The position numbers and the translations under genes were made by a program. From CAIKKV01 sp044346855 (GTDB lineage: Bacteria; Verrucomicrobiota; Kiritimatiellia; CAIKKV01), in contig JBIIYJ010000112.1 of NCBI GenBank assembly GCA_044346855.1, forward strand, positions 1 through 15,346: a stretch of 15,346 bases of DNA, in the 5' to 3' direction. The stretch's first letter is position 1; each line of letters begins with the position of its first letter. Shown here one piece after another: positions 7,354-14,300 of the stretch. A model generated the notes under the pieces. That model was not told the DNA's origin and ran no database searches. It saw only the letters and a list, made by a program, of their open reading frames with translations.

Positions 7354-8432
7354 CCCCCATGACCCCCCGCGAGCGCCTGATGGCCGCGCTGGAGGGCCGG
7401 CCGACGGACAAAACCCCGGTCTGGCTGCTGTTCCCTTTTCATCCGGTCTCCTACTATGTCGACGTTCGAACCCATCCTGGGTACAAAACGGTATTCGACG
7501 CCTCCCGGGAGCGGGGGGTCATCCTGCTCAACCGCCGCCACCTGAACGCCCCCCTTCACGAGGCCGGCGTCGTCTCGACGCGGGAGGAGATCCCGGGCCG
7601 GGGCCCGGGGCAGCGGCTGGAATACAAGGGCCGGTCGATCGTCTCCGCCGCCGGCAAGAAGCTGCTCGACGACGACGACGACCTGGCGTTCTACTGCGGG
7701 CTCCCGGTGGAGGCGGACCCGGCGCGGATCATCCCCCTCCTGGACCGCCAGCTGCCGGCCTGCCTGCGCGAGCGCGCGGAATTCCCGGCCGACGAAGGCG
7801 CCATGATGCTGGACCTCGGGTCGCCGGTCAACCCGCTCTATTTCCAGTCCAACCTCGAGTCCTACGCCATCTGGTCGCTGACCTGCCCCGACCTCGTCGA
7901 GGACCTGCTCCAGCGCTTCATGGCGCGGCTCCGCATCATTTACCGCTACGCGCTGGAGCACGACCTGGCCGACGTCTATTTCCTGGTCGGAAGCGAGCTG
8001 GCCTCCCCGCCCCTGCTCGGGCTCGAGACCTTCCGCCGCTGGCTGGTCCCGTTCGAGAAGGAGCTGATCGCCCTGATCCATTCGTACGGGAAGAAGGTCA
8101 TCCAGCATTACCACGGCCAGATCCGCGAGGTGCTGCCCGACTTCGTTGAGATGGCCCCGGACGGCCTCCACACCATCGAGTCGCCGCCCGTGGGGAACTG
8201 CACCCTGTCGCAGGCGTACGACATCGTCGGCGACCGCATCACGCTGATCGGCAACATCCAGTACGACGAATTCCGCTCCTCGTCCACGCAGGACATGGCC
8301 CGGGCCGTCCGCGCCGTGCTGGAGGAGGTCAACGGCCGCCGCTTCATCCTCTCGCCCACCGCGGGGCCCTTCGATCCCGATCCGCCCCCGCGCCTTTTCG
8401 AAAACTACCTGGCTTTCATGAAGAATAGCTGA
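7350..8432 (+). CDS. Uroporphyrinogen decarboxylase (URO-D) family protein, probably not a heme enzyme
   Basis: 360 residues. It begins MTPMTPRERLMAALEGRPTD and continues TPVWLLF, the usual opening of URO-D/MtaA-like proteins, and ends with the LIGNIQYDEF strand (about 299-308) and a family-type C-terminal helix. The RQAGR substrate motif of true uroporphyrinogen decarboxylase is absent, as is the HxCG zinc motif of MtaA/MtbA methyltransferases; the equivalent position reads QHYHG (252-256). This form belongs to the broad, mostly uncharacterised URO-D group that is abundant in PVC and related anaerobes, where methyl transfer or demethylation is suspected. GGAGG (7338-7342) lies 7 nt before the ATG, which overlaps the preceding stop as ATGA. 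The last two codons and stop lie inside a heptamer repeat array. Five consecutive Asp codons (GAC) encode part of an acidic loop near residue 110. Confidence 0.8.
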   Translation: MTPMTPRERLMAALEGRPTDKTPVWLLFPFHPVSYYVDVRTHPGYKTVFDASRERGVILLNRRHLNAPLHEAGVVSTREEIPGRGPGQRLEYKGRSIVSAAGKKLLDDDDDLAFYCGLPVEADPARIIPLLDRQLPACLRERAEFPADEGAMMLDLGSPVNPLYFQSNLESYAIWSLTCPDLVEDLLQRFMARLRIIYRYALEHDLADVYFLVGSELASPPLLGLETFRRWLVPFEKELIALIHSYGKKVIQHYHGQIREVLPDFVEMAPDGLHTIESPPVGNCTLSQAYDIVGDRITLIGNIQYDEFRSSSTQDMARAVRAVLEEVNGRRFILSPTAGPFDPDPPPRLFENYLAFMKNS

Positions 8433-8476
8433 TAGCTGATAGCTAATAGCGGAACAAGAAGAAATAGCGAATAGCG
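8424..8476. repeat. Degenerate tandem heptamer array, unit RATAGCK
   Basis: Successive units are AATAGCT (8424), GATAGCT (8431), GATAGCT (8438) and AATAGCG (8445). After an 11-nt interruption there are two more AATAGCG units (8463 and 8470). The array overlaps the last 9 nt of the URO-D gene and supplies its stop codon. It resembles the short tandemly repeated repetitive (STRR) sequences described in cyanobacteria and seen in many environmental genomes. Function unknown. Confidence 0.8.
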
Positions 8477-8485
8477 AAACACAAC

Positions 8486-8534
8486 GATCACTGGTCACCG
8501 ATCACCGGTCACTGGTCACTGATTACTGGAAACT
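8486..8534. repeat. Second degenerate tandem heptamer array, unit GRTCACY
   Basis: Seven consecutive heptamers run without a gap: GATCACT, GGTCACC, GATCACC, GGTCACT, GGTCACT, GATTACT, GGAAACT. The variation is almost entirely transitions (A/G at position 2, C/T at position 7) until the last unit. The array stops 3 nt before the ATG of the aldo/keto reductase, and its last unit supplies the only purine-rich ribosome-binding candidate (GGAAA, about 6 nt from the ATG). It differs in sequence from the RATAGCK array 10 nt upstream. Confidence 0.85.
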
Positions 8535-8537
8535 GCC

Positions 8538-9488
8538 ATGCCACTCATCCCCGACACCACGCTTGACGCCTCCCCCATCTGCCTTGGCACGGCGCTGTTC
8601 GGCAAGACCGTTTCCGAGGCCGACTCGTACGCGCTGCTGGACGCCTGCCTGGAGCGGGGCGGCAACTTCCTGGACACCGCGAAGGTCTACGCCGACTGGC
8701 TGCCAGGCGAGAAAAGCAGCAGCGAGAAGACGCTCGGCCGCTGGATTAAAAAGCGGAACAACCGGGACCGGCTCGTGCTGGCCACCAAGGGCGCGCACCT
8801 GGACCTGGCCACGAGGCGGTCGCGCCTGGCCCGGGCCGAGATCGAGGCCGACCTGGCCGACAGCCTGGCCTTCCTGCAAACCGACCGGATCGATCTCTAC
8901 TGGCTGCACCGGGACGATGTCGCCCGGCCCGTGGCGGACATCATGGACACGCTGGCGGACCAGGTCCAGGCCGGGCGGATCCGCTATTTCGGCTGCTCCA
9001 ACTGGACGCTGCCGCGGATCCGCGAAGCGCAGGCATACGCGCGGGGCCAGCGGCAGCCCGGTTTCGTGGCGAACCAGATGAAGTGGAGCCTGGCCGTGCC
9101 GGACCCGAAGGCGGGGGGCGACCCCACCATGGTGGCGATGGACCGCGCGATGCACGCCTTCCACCGCGAGACCGGCCTGGCGGCGGTCCCCTTCTCGTCG
9201 CAGGCCGGCGGGTGGTTTCAGAAAAGAGACAAGGCCGGCGCGCCGGTCCCGGGGTCGTTTGCCACCGAGGCCAACGAGCGGCGGTTCCAGGCCGCCCGGG
9301 CGATCGCCGCCGAGACCGGCCTGACGCTGACGCAGATCGTGCTGGGCTACCTGCTGTCCCAGCCCTTCGCGACGTTCCCCATCGTCGGCAGCCATACGCT
9401 CGAGCAACTCGAGGACTGCCTCAGCGCCTCGGCGGTACGGCTTACGGCCGAACAGATGCAAACCCTGGATCAGGCGGCGTCCCCGTAG
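8538..9488 (+). CDS. Aldo/keto reductase
   Basis: 316 residues, normal family length for a NAD(P)H-dependent TIM-barrel oxidoreductase. The catalytic tetrad is visible as Asp46 and Tyr51 (NFLDTAKVYADW), Lys84 (LATKGAH) and His124 (LYWLHRDD). GCSNW (152-156) and the C-terminal IVGSHTLEQLEDCLSA match the cofactor-binding end of the barrel. It resembles the group of AKRs annotated as aryl-alcohol-dehydrogenase-like or predicted oxidoreductases; the substrate, probably a sugar or another carbonyl compound, cannot be read from sequence. The ATG at 8538 follows a heptamer array that carries only a weak GGAAA ribosome site. It is 105 nt after the URO-D stop and may be a separate transcript. It converges with thyX, with a hairpin-containing spacer between them. 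Confidence 0.92.
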   Translation: MPLIPDTTLDASPICLGTALFGKTVSEADSYALLDACLERGGNFLDTAKVYADWLPGEKSSSEKTLGRWIKKRNNRDRLVLATKGAHLDLATRRSRLARAEIEADLADSLAFLQTDRIDLYWLHRDDVARPVADIMDTLADQVQAGRIRYFGCSNWTLPRIREAQAYARGQRQPGFVANQMKWSLAVPDPKAGGDPTMVAMDRAMHAFHRETGLAAVPFSSQAGGWFQKRDKAGAPVPGSFATEANERRFQAARAIAAETGLTLTQIVLGYLLSQPFATFPIVGSHTLEQLEDCLSASAVRLTAEQMQTLDQAASP

Positions 9489-9575
9489 GTCGCCGAGAAG
9501 ACTTTCCACGGTGGAACACGGCGAACGGAAGACACGGTTTCAACATCAGCGAGTTGTTCCCTTCGCCGGAACGTT

Positions 9576-9612
9576 TCCCGTGCGCGGAGCGCCCGGGCCA
9601 CCAGCTTCGCGC
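9576..9612. repeat. Dispersed intergenic element, copy A
   Basis: A 37-nt segment is nearly identical to 11295-11332 (about 34 of 38 aligned positions, with one single-base indel). Its core is GCGC-GGA-GCGC (9582-9592) followed by CCGGGCCACC and GCTTCGCGC. In copy B the same core is GCCC-GGA-GGGC, i.e. a swapped G-C pair that keeps the stem. Both copies lie in intergenic spacers just past gene 3' ends. Confidence 0.65.
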
Positions 9613-9636
9613 GGAAGTCCGCTCGTCAGGCGCTCA

Positions 9637-9652
9637 CGGCGGAGGACCGCCG
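9637..9652. terminator. Hairpin between convergent genes, possible bidirectional terminator
   Basis: CGGCGG-AGGA-CCGCCG is a perfect 6-bp, all-GC stem with a 4-nt loop, sited between the ends of two convergent genes. There is no U-tract on either strand, so it could serve as a mRNA 3' end stabiliser rather than a terminator. Confidence 0.3.
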
Positions 9653-9710
9653 ACTCCAGGCAGTTCAGCATGGAGACGGCCACCCCGGCTGCTCCCGTCT
9701 TGCCGCCGCC

Positions 9711-10421
9711 CTACACCTTGCCGCAGGGCCTGGCCTCCTTGCACGCCCCGAATTTGCAGGGCGGGCCGAAGTGCTTGGCGAGTTCCGGGATACCCTCCCC
9801 GGCCAGCCGGGCGAAGCGGGTCACCACCTCGCGGATTTCCCATTCGGCCCGGGTGCACATGCGCTTGTGGGACATGTTGACGAGCGACTCGAACGTGGGG
9901 GCCAGGTTGATGGCGGTCATCAGGGCCTGGGGCAGCGCCATGCGGGCCGTTTCATTGACCTGCTCGTTCGTCAGTCCGCTGGCCTTCAGCGTCCGGCGCA
10001 GTTTCTCGTAGGCGCTGCGGGCCTGGTCCAGGCAGGCCTGGTAGTCGGCGGCGGCCTCGGGGTTGCGGGCGATCAGTTCGGGCACCACGTAGCCGGCGCC
10101 CGTCATGTCGACATACCGGCTCGACTGCTGGTTGACCGGGGCGAAGCGCTCGTGCCGCACCAGCTGGTGCGTGGCGGAGCGGGAGACGCCGGTGACGCTG
10201 AACTCGAAATGCAGGTGGCGGCAGCCTGAGTAGTGGCCGGTTTTCAGGCAGCCGAGCGCGATCTTGCGGAAGACGGGCGCGGACTCCTCGGCCGGCTTCG
10301 CCAGCAGGTCGCGGTATTCGGCCGTGGTGCGGTAGCAAAGCGCGGTGAACCGGCCCCACCGGACCAGGAAGCCGCTCACGGGGCTGATCATCTCGTCCCG
10401 ATTCAACCAGACAATATCCAT
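9711..10421 (-). CDS. thyX: Flavin-dependent thymidylate synthase ThyX
   Basis: 236 residues. ThyX makes dTMP from dUMP using methylene-tetrahydrofolate and FAD. Recognisable parts are GHYSGCRHLHFEFSVTGVSR (62-81), THQLVRH (84-90), the signature region RHERFAPVNQQSSRY (89-103) and KRMCTRAEWEIREV (186-199) near the C-terminus. The tail has three cysteines (222, 227, 233; GPPCKFGACKEARPCGK), as in a subset of ThyX proteins. Compared with the family signature RHRX7S there is one extra Glu (position 91) between His and Arg, or equivalently RHE-X8-S. The usual SxxEH is SGCRH. The start is set at the ATG at 10421-10419 because GAGGGG lies 6 nt upstream. The ATG at 10427 is adjacent to that site, and an upstream TTG at 10493 is less likely. 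Activity should be considered probable, not certain. Confidence 0.88.
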   Translation of the reverse strand: MDIVWLNRDEMISPVSGFLVRWGRFTALCYRTTAEYRDLLAKPAEESAPVFRKIALGCLKTGHYSGCRHLHFEFSVTGVSRSATHQLVRHERFAPVNQQSSRYVDMTGAGYVVPELIARNPEAAADYQACLDQARSAYEKLRRTLKASGLTNEQVNETARMALPQALMTAINLAPTFESLVNMSHKRMCTRAEWEIREVVTRFARLAGEGIPELAKHFGPPCKFGACKEARPCGKV

Positions 10422-10496
10422 AGCCATCCCCCTCGCATGCGGCCATTGTAAAGTTGCCTTCCAGTTTATCGGCTCCCGCCTTGCCCTGTCCAATCT

Positions 10497-10520
10497 TAAT
10501 CGTAATCTAGATTAGGATTA
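10497..10520. promoter_or_regulatory. 24-bp near-perfect palindrome, possible operator or hexamer-repeat remnant
   Basis: TAATCGTAATCT is followed at once by AGATTAGGATTA; 11 of 12 positions are self-complementary. The left half continues outward as further AATCNT hexamers and the right half as GATTAG hexamers. It lies in the divergent spacer between thyX (minus) and vapB (plus), about 69 nt upstream of the vapB ATG, where a VapBC-type or other dimeric repressor could bind. A repeat-derived origin is equally possible. Confidence 0.4.
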
Positions 10521-10533
10521 GGACGAAGAGCCA

Positions 10534-10563
10534 TTCACGAGATAGGCCCTGGTTGACTAAAAT
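10534..10563 (+). promoter_or_regulatory. Candidate promoter for vapBC
   Basis: TTCACG (10534-10539; 4 of 6 to TTGACA) is separated by 18 bp from TAAAAT (10558-10563; 5 of 6 to TATAAT). Initiation would be near 10570, about 19 nt before the vapB ATG and within the octamer repeat. Found by eye only. Confidence 0.35.
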
Positions 10564-10585
10564 ATGGGAATATGGGAATATGGTA
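10562..10585. repeat. Three tandem octamers ATATGGGA
   Basis: Two perfect copies of ATATGGGA are followed by a third reading ATATGGTA, ending 3 nt before the vapB ATG. The repeat takes the place of a normal ribosome binding site; only GG-containing segments are available. Confidence 0.75.
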
Positions 10586-10588
10586 TTT

Positions 10589-10840
10589 ATGAAAACCACA
10601 CTCGATATTCCGACCCCGCTTTACCGCCAGGCCAAGGCCAAGGCTGCGCTGGAAGGCCGGAAGCTCAAGGACCTGGTGGCGGAAGGACTGACCTTGGTCC
10701 TTCGCTCCGGTTTTCCCGCCCAGGCCAAGGAAGAACCGTCCGCCTACGAGGTCATGAAGGAAGCGCGCGGCTGCGTCGATTCCGGAACAACCGATCTGGC
10801 CACGAATCCCAAGCATATGAAAAATTTCGGCCGTGAATAA
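10589..10840 (+). CDS. vapB: VapB-like ribbon-helix-helix antitoxin
   Basis: 83 residues. MKTTLDIPTPLYRQAKAKAA forms the beta strand and first helix of a ribbon-helix-helix DNA-binding fold, and RKLKDLVAEGLTLVL the second helix. The remainder is a polar tail expected to wrap and inhibit the toxin. The ATG at 10589 is chosen because it begins the fold exactly; the frame extends to a TTG at 10553 across tandem octamer repeats. There is no strong Shine-Dalgarno. The stop overlaps the toxin start by 8 nt, the usual antitoxin-first arrangement. Autoregulation through the AT-rich upstream region is expected from the family and not shown here. Confidence 0.82.
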   Translation: MKTTLDIPTPLYRQAKAKAALEGRKLKDLVAEGLTLVLRSGFPAQAKEEPSAYEVMKEARGCVDSGTTDLATNPKHMKNFGRE

Positions 10841-11243
10841 GGGCGTCATCCTGGATACGGGCCCCCTTGTGGCCTTCATGGACCGCGCCGAACAGCACCA
10901 CGCCTGGGCGTGCGAGCAATTCCAGACGTTCCAGGCGCCTTTCCTGACCTGCGAGGCCGTCCTGACGGAATGCCTGTTTCTTCTCAGGCGCCTGCCCGCG
11001 GCGCAAGCGAAGCTGCTGCACTTGGCGGCCCGGGGAGCGCTGCGGCTGGACTTCAGGCTGAACGAAGAGATCCAGGCCATTGCAAAAATGCAGGCGAAAT
11101 ACCAGACTGTGCCGATGTCGCTTGCCGATTCATGCCTGGTTCGCATGGCCGAAATGACCGGTTACCCCATCTGCACGCTCGACTCGGACTTCCTCATTTA
11201 CCGGAAGCGCGACGGCCATCCGATCGACCTCATCACGCCGTAA
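10833..11243 (+). CDS. vapC: VapC-like PIN-domain ribonuclease toxin
   Basis: 136 residues from GTG, typical for VapC. The acidic metal-binding residues of PIN nucleases are all in place: Asp8 (ILDTGPLVA), Glu46 (LTECLFLL), Asp99 (SLADSCLV) and Asp117/Asp119 (TLDSDFLIY). VapC enzymes cleave specific RNAs, often tRNA, when the antitoxin is lost; the target here is unknown. The GTG overlaps the vapB stop by 8 nt, indicating coupled translation. No truncation or missing residue is seen, so the pair looks intact. The gene ends 97 nt before the convergent glycoside hydrolase, with dispersed element copy B in between. Confidence 0.88.
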   Translation: MNKGVILDTGPLVAFMDRAEQHHAWACEQFQTFQAPFLTCEAVLTECLFLLRRLPAAQAKLLHLAARGALRLDFRLNEEIQAIAKMQAKYQTVPMSLADSCLVRMAEMTGYPICTLDSDFLIYRKRDGHPIDLITP

Positions 11244-11294
11244 CGGCCGACCCGATCGCATCGGAAAACGGCCGACCATGGGGGCCGGACAGGG

Positions 11295-11337
11295 TCCCGT
11301 GCCCGGAGGGCCCGGGCCACCCTGCTTCGCGCACGGG
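11295..11337. repeat. Dispersed intergenic element, copy B, with outer inverted repeat
   Basis: 11295-11332 matches copy A at 9576-9612. In this copy the ends also form a perfect 7-bp stem, CCCGTGC (11296-11302) with GCACGGG (11331-11337), enclosing the inner GCCC-GGA-GGGC hairpin (the two stems share bases and are alternatives). It lies between the convergent vapC and glycoside hydrolase genes, so it could act as a bidirectional 3' end structure. Upstream, ACGGCCGACC occurs twice (11243 and 11268). Confidence 0.6.
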
Positions 11338-11340
11338 CTG

Positions 11341-14300
11341 CTAGGGAACGGCCAGCTGCGCCTTGAAGGCGGCGTCCCGGACGAACGGCGGCAGCGTCAG
11401 TCTCAGGACGCCGTTCGTGGACGCCACCGAAACCCGCTGGACGGGAACGCCCCGCGTCGTGTCCCAATATTCGACCTTGAACACCCCGTTCGACAAACCG
11501 CCCAGCTCGGCCTGCAGCCCCGAAACCCGCGGCGGCCCGGCCAGGTCGGCCTCCTCGAACTCGGGCCCCCGGCCGACCCAGCCCAGGACCAGGCCCGGGC
11601 TCCGCAGGCAGGCCCAGACCAGCTCGCCGACAGGCGCGCCGTCGCCGTAGAAAGCCGGGTCCACGGGCAGCAGCGCGGGGTCGCGCCGGTCCACGTCCTT
11701 CATGAACGCGGCCACGCCGCGGAAGGCGGGGTAGAGGTTCTCCTCGTCGATGGCCATCCACCACCACAGCATGGGGGCGCCCGCCAACGGCACGCCGACC
11801 GAGCTCCAGAGGGCGGCATGCAGCGTGGCCTTCAGGTGGGCCATGCTGGAGGCGCTCCACTGGCCGCCGAACTCCGTGATCTGGACCGGTTTCAGGAACG
11901 GATTGTTGAACTGCGCCGTCGCCTTCATCAGCGACACGATGAACACGGGGTCGGGGCTGCCGTGGTAGGCGTCCACGGCGCAGTGGTCCATCTCCGGCTT
12001 CGAGATGATCTCCACGTTCTGGTGGTTGAAATCGCCGCACACGTGGGTCGCCACCAGGTGGCGGTTGGGATCGATCTCCTTGATGTACCGCCCCATCATC
12101 CGGTGCCACTCCACGACCTCCGGCCGGCGGTAGAAGTTCCGCTCCGCGCCCACCAGGTCCAGCTCGCTCCACAGCTGCCAGGCCATCACGTGCCGGCTGT
12201 AGCCCCAGCGGGCCACCGTGTAGCGCATGAGCTTACGGAACGCCTCCAGGGCGCGGGGATCGGTGAAATAGGCGTTGGGCGACTGCAGGTAGCCGCCGTT
12301 GTCGGCGTTGAACGGGTTGTCGCCGAACTCCTGATCCTCGAACGTGCTGAACTTGCCGTGGTTGTGGATCACCATGTTCAGGTGGATCCCGCGGGCCGCG
12401 GCCTCGTCCATGACGCGGTCCATCTCCCAGGCGTGGCGCATGTTGTACTGCCCCACCCCGTGATAGCCCGGCCAGCGCTCGTCCCACTCGAGCCCCAGCG
12501 ACCAGGGCGAGAACCACACCTCGGAAAACTGCTCGCCGTTCTCCGCCATGGCCTTGAAGTAGCGCCGGTAGACGGACGTGCCCTCGTCGAAGCGCTGTTT
12601 CCACGGGAAGGCCGCGTCATGCCGGGTGTCGAACGGCGAGCGGATGTTGTGCCCGATCGGGAAGTAGTAGCTTCCGTCGGTAAACTCGAAAAAGCGCGGG
12701 TCCCGGTCGGACACCCGGATGAAGCCTTTGGACTCCGCCGGGCCGGCCGTGAACCGGGCGGGGCCCCACGAGGCCTCGCCGCCTGCGTCCCGCACCTTCA
12801 GCGTGTAGACGTACCCGCCTTCCTGGCGCGGCGCGTAACGCACCCGCCACAGCGGCACCCCCTGGGGCGTGATCCGCTCGCCCACCGGCGTCTCCTCGCG
12901 GTAGAAGTCGTTGGCGTAAAAGCCCTCCACCTCCGCCACCGTGCCGTCGGGCGCCGTGAACTGCGCCGTCACCCGCACCACGTTCGTGTCGAACGGATCC
13001 AGGTGCCGGTCGGGAATCCGGAAGGACACCTCGAATTTCCCGTCCTTCGGAACCCTGGCCGCCTCCGGCCGCACGTCCCGGATGGTCGGGGGCGGCGGCA
13101 CCGCGGGCTTGAGGAGGATCGCGGGCGAGGCGATGACGACCCGGCCCGTCCACGCCGAGTCCTTGCAGAAGACCCGGATCCCGATGCTGCGCGGCTCGGC
13201 CAGGGTCCGGCCGTTCCAGCGGAAATCGTGGCCCACGGGCGCCCAGGCTTCGGATTCGGCGGTCATCGACACGACCACCTGGGTGGCGACGCCGGGGACC
13301 AGGCAGCCGGGCGACAGATGCTGGTACCACAGGTAGTCCCAGTCCTTCACGAACGCCAGCACCTCGCAATTGGTCGGCGCGCCGGCCGGCAGGGCCACCG
13401 TGAACCGCAGCGCCTCGGCCTGGTGCCACGGGACGCGGCTCCACAGCTCGGTTTCGCGGTCGCCCGGAAAGACCGCCTCCAGGTCCGCCATCTCCGTCCG
13501 GGGCGCCTCGAGCAGGGCCTTCCCCCGCGCATAAAGCGCCTTAACGGCGGCCGCGTCGAGCGCCCGGTTCCGGATCTCCAGCCCCCCCAGCAGGCCCTTG
13601 CCGCGGGCGCGCATGGCGGGGCCGCTGCCGAGGGCGATCGATTCCTGCCGGCTCCGGAGCCCCTCGAACCCGTCGCCCCGCTCTTCCACCGCGCCCTGGA
13701 CCAGCGGCTCGCCGTCCCGGTACAGCGTCACGCGCGGGGCGGCGCCGGCCTCCTCCACCACCGCGGCATAATGGCGCCAGGCGCCCTCGTCCGCGGTCAG
13801 GGGGGCCGACAGCCGGCTCCAGCGCCGCCGGTCGTCGCCGCTCGAAAGGGTCAGGCCCAGCCGGTCCAGGCGATCGAAGCCGAAGAGCCATTCCCGCCCG
13901 TCCCCCTTGCTCGCGAGGGTGAACCAGGTGGCGTCCTTCATCCAGGCCCAGCCCGCCACGGTGAAGGCGGCGCTGGTCCCGCCGCCCGCGAACTCGAGCT
14001 CGGGCGAGGCCGGCAGGACGATCCTCTGATAGGCGGTGGTCAGGACCAGCGAGCCGCCGGCCGGCCCGTCGGACAGCCAGCGGGTGCCGGCCGGTACGGT
14101 GACCCGATGGGCCGTTTGGGAGCCGGCCAGGGTGGACGCCGGCAGCTCGGCCACAAAATAGACCGAGGTCCAGGAGTCCGCCGGCGCGGCCGCGCTGGAA
14201 ACCGTTCCGCGGATTCCCGCGGGGACCTGCAGGGGAAGCTCGAACACCCCGCCCGGCTCGGCGGCCGCCGCGGCCGAGAGCGAAACGGCAGCCGACGCCA

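Larger units (their letters stand above)
9489..9710. other. Convergent spacer between the aldo/keto reductase and thyX
   Basis: No credible gene is present. It contains a perfect inverted repeat TTCCAC-G-GTGGAA at 9504-9516 followed by GGAACACGG/AAGACACGG-like short repeats, one copy of a dispersed element (9576-9612), and a 6-bp perfect hairpin at 9637-9652. None has a T-run, so intrinsic termination is not clearly encoded. Confidence 0.5.

Noticed and set aside
7660..7685. (GAC)5 run as a regulatory microsatellite
   Set aside because: It is in frame within an acidic loop of the URO-D protein, and length change would only alter the number of Asp residues; no sign of more.
8424..8534. Possible CRISPR array
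   Set aside because: Units are only 7 bp with no spacers; this is a tandem microrepeat.
9504..9516. TTCCAC-G-GTGGAA palindrome as an operator
   Set aside because: It sits just after the aldo/keto reductase stop in a convergent spacer with no promoter; more likely part of a CACGG-type repeat.
10553..10581. TTGACT with GAATAT 17 bp downstream as the vapB promoter
   Set aside because: The -10 matches only 3 of 6 and lies in the octamer repeat; TTCACG-18-TAAAAT just upstream fits better.
11243..11277. Direct repeat ACGGCCGACC with CCGAT-CGC-ATCGG hairpin as a terminator for vapC
   Set aside because: The stem is only 5 bp and is followed by A residues, not T, on the vapC strand; not convincing as an intrinsic terminator.
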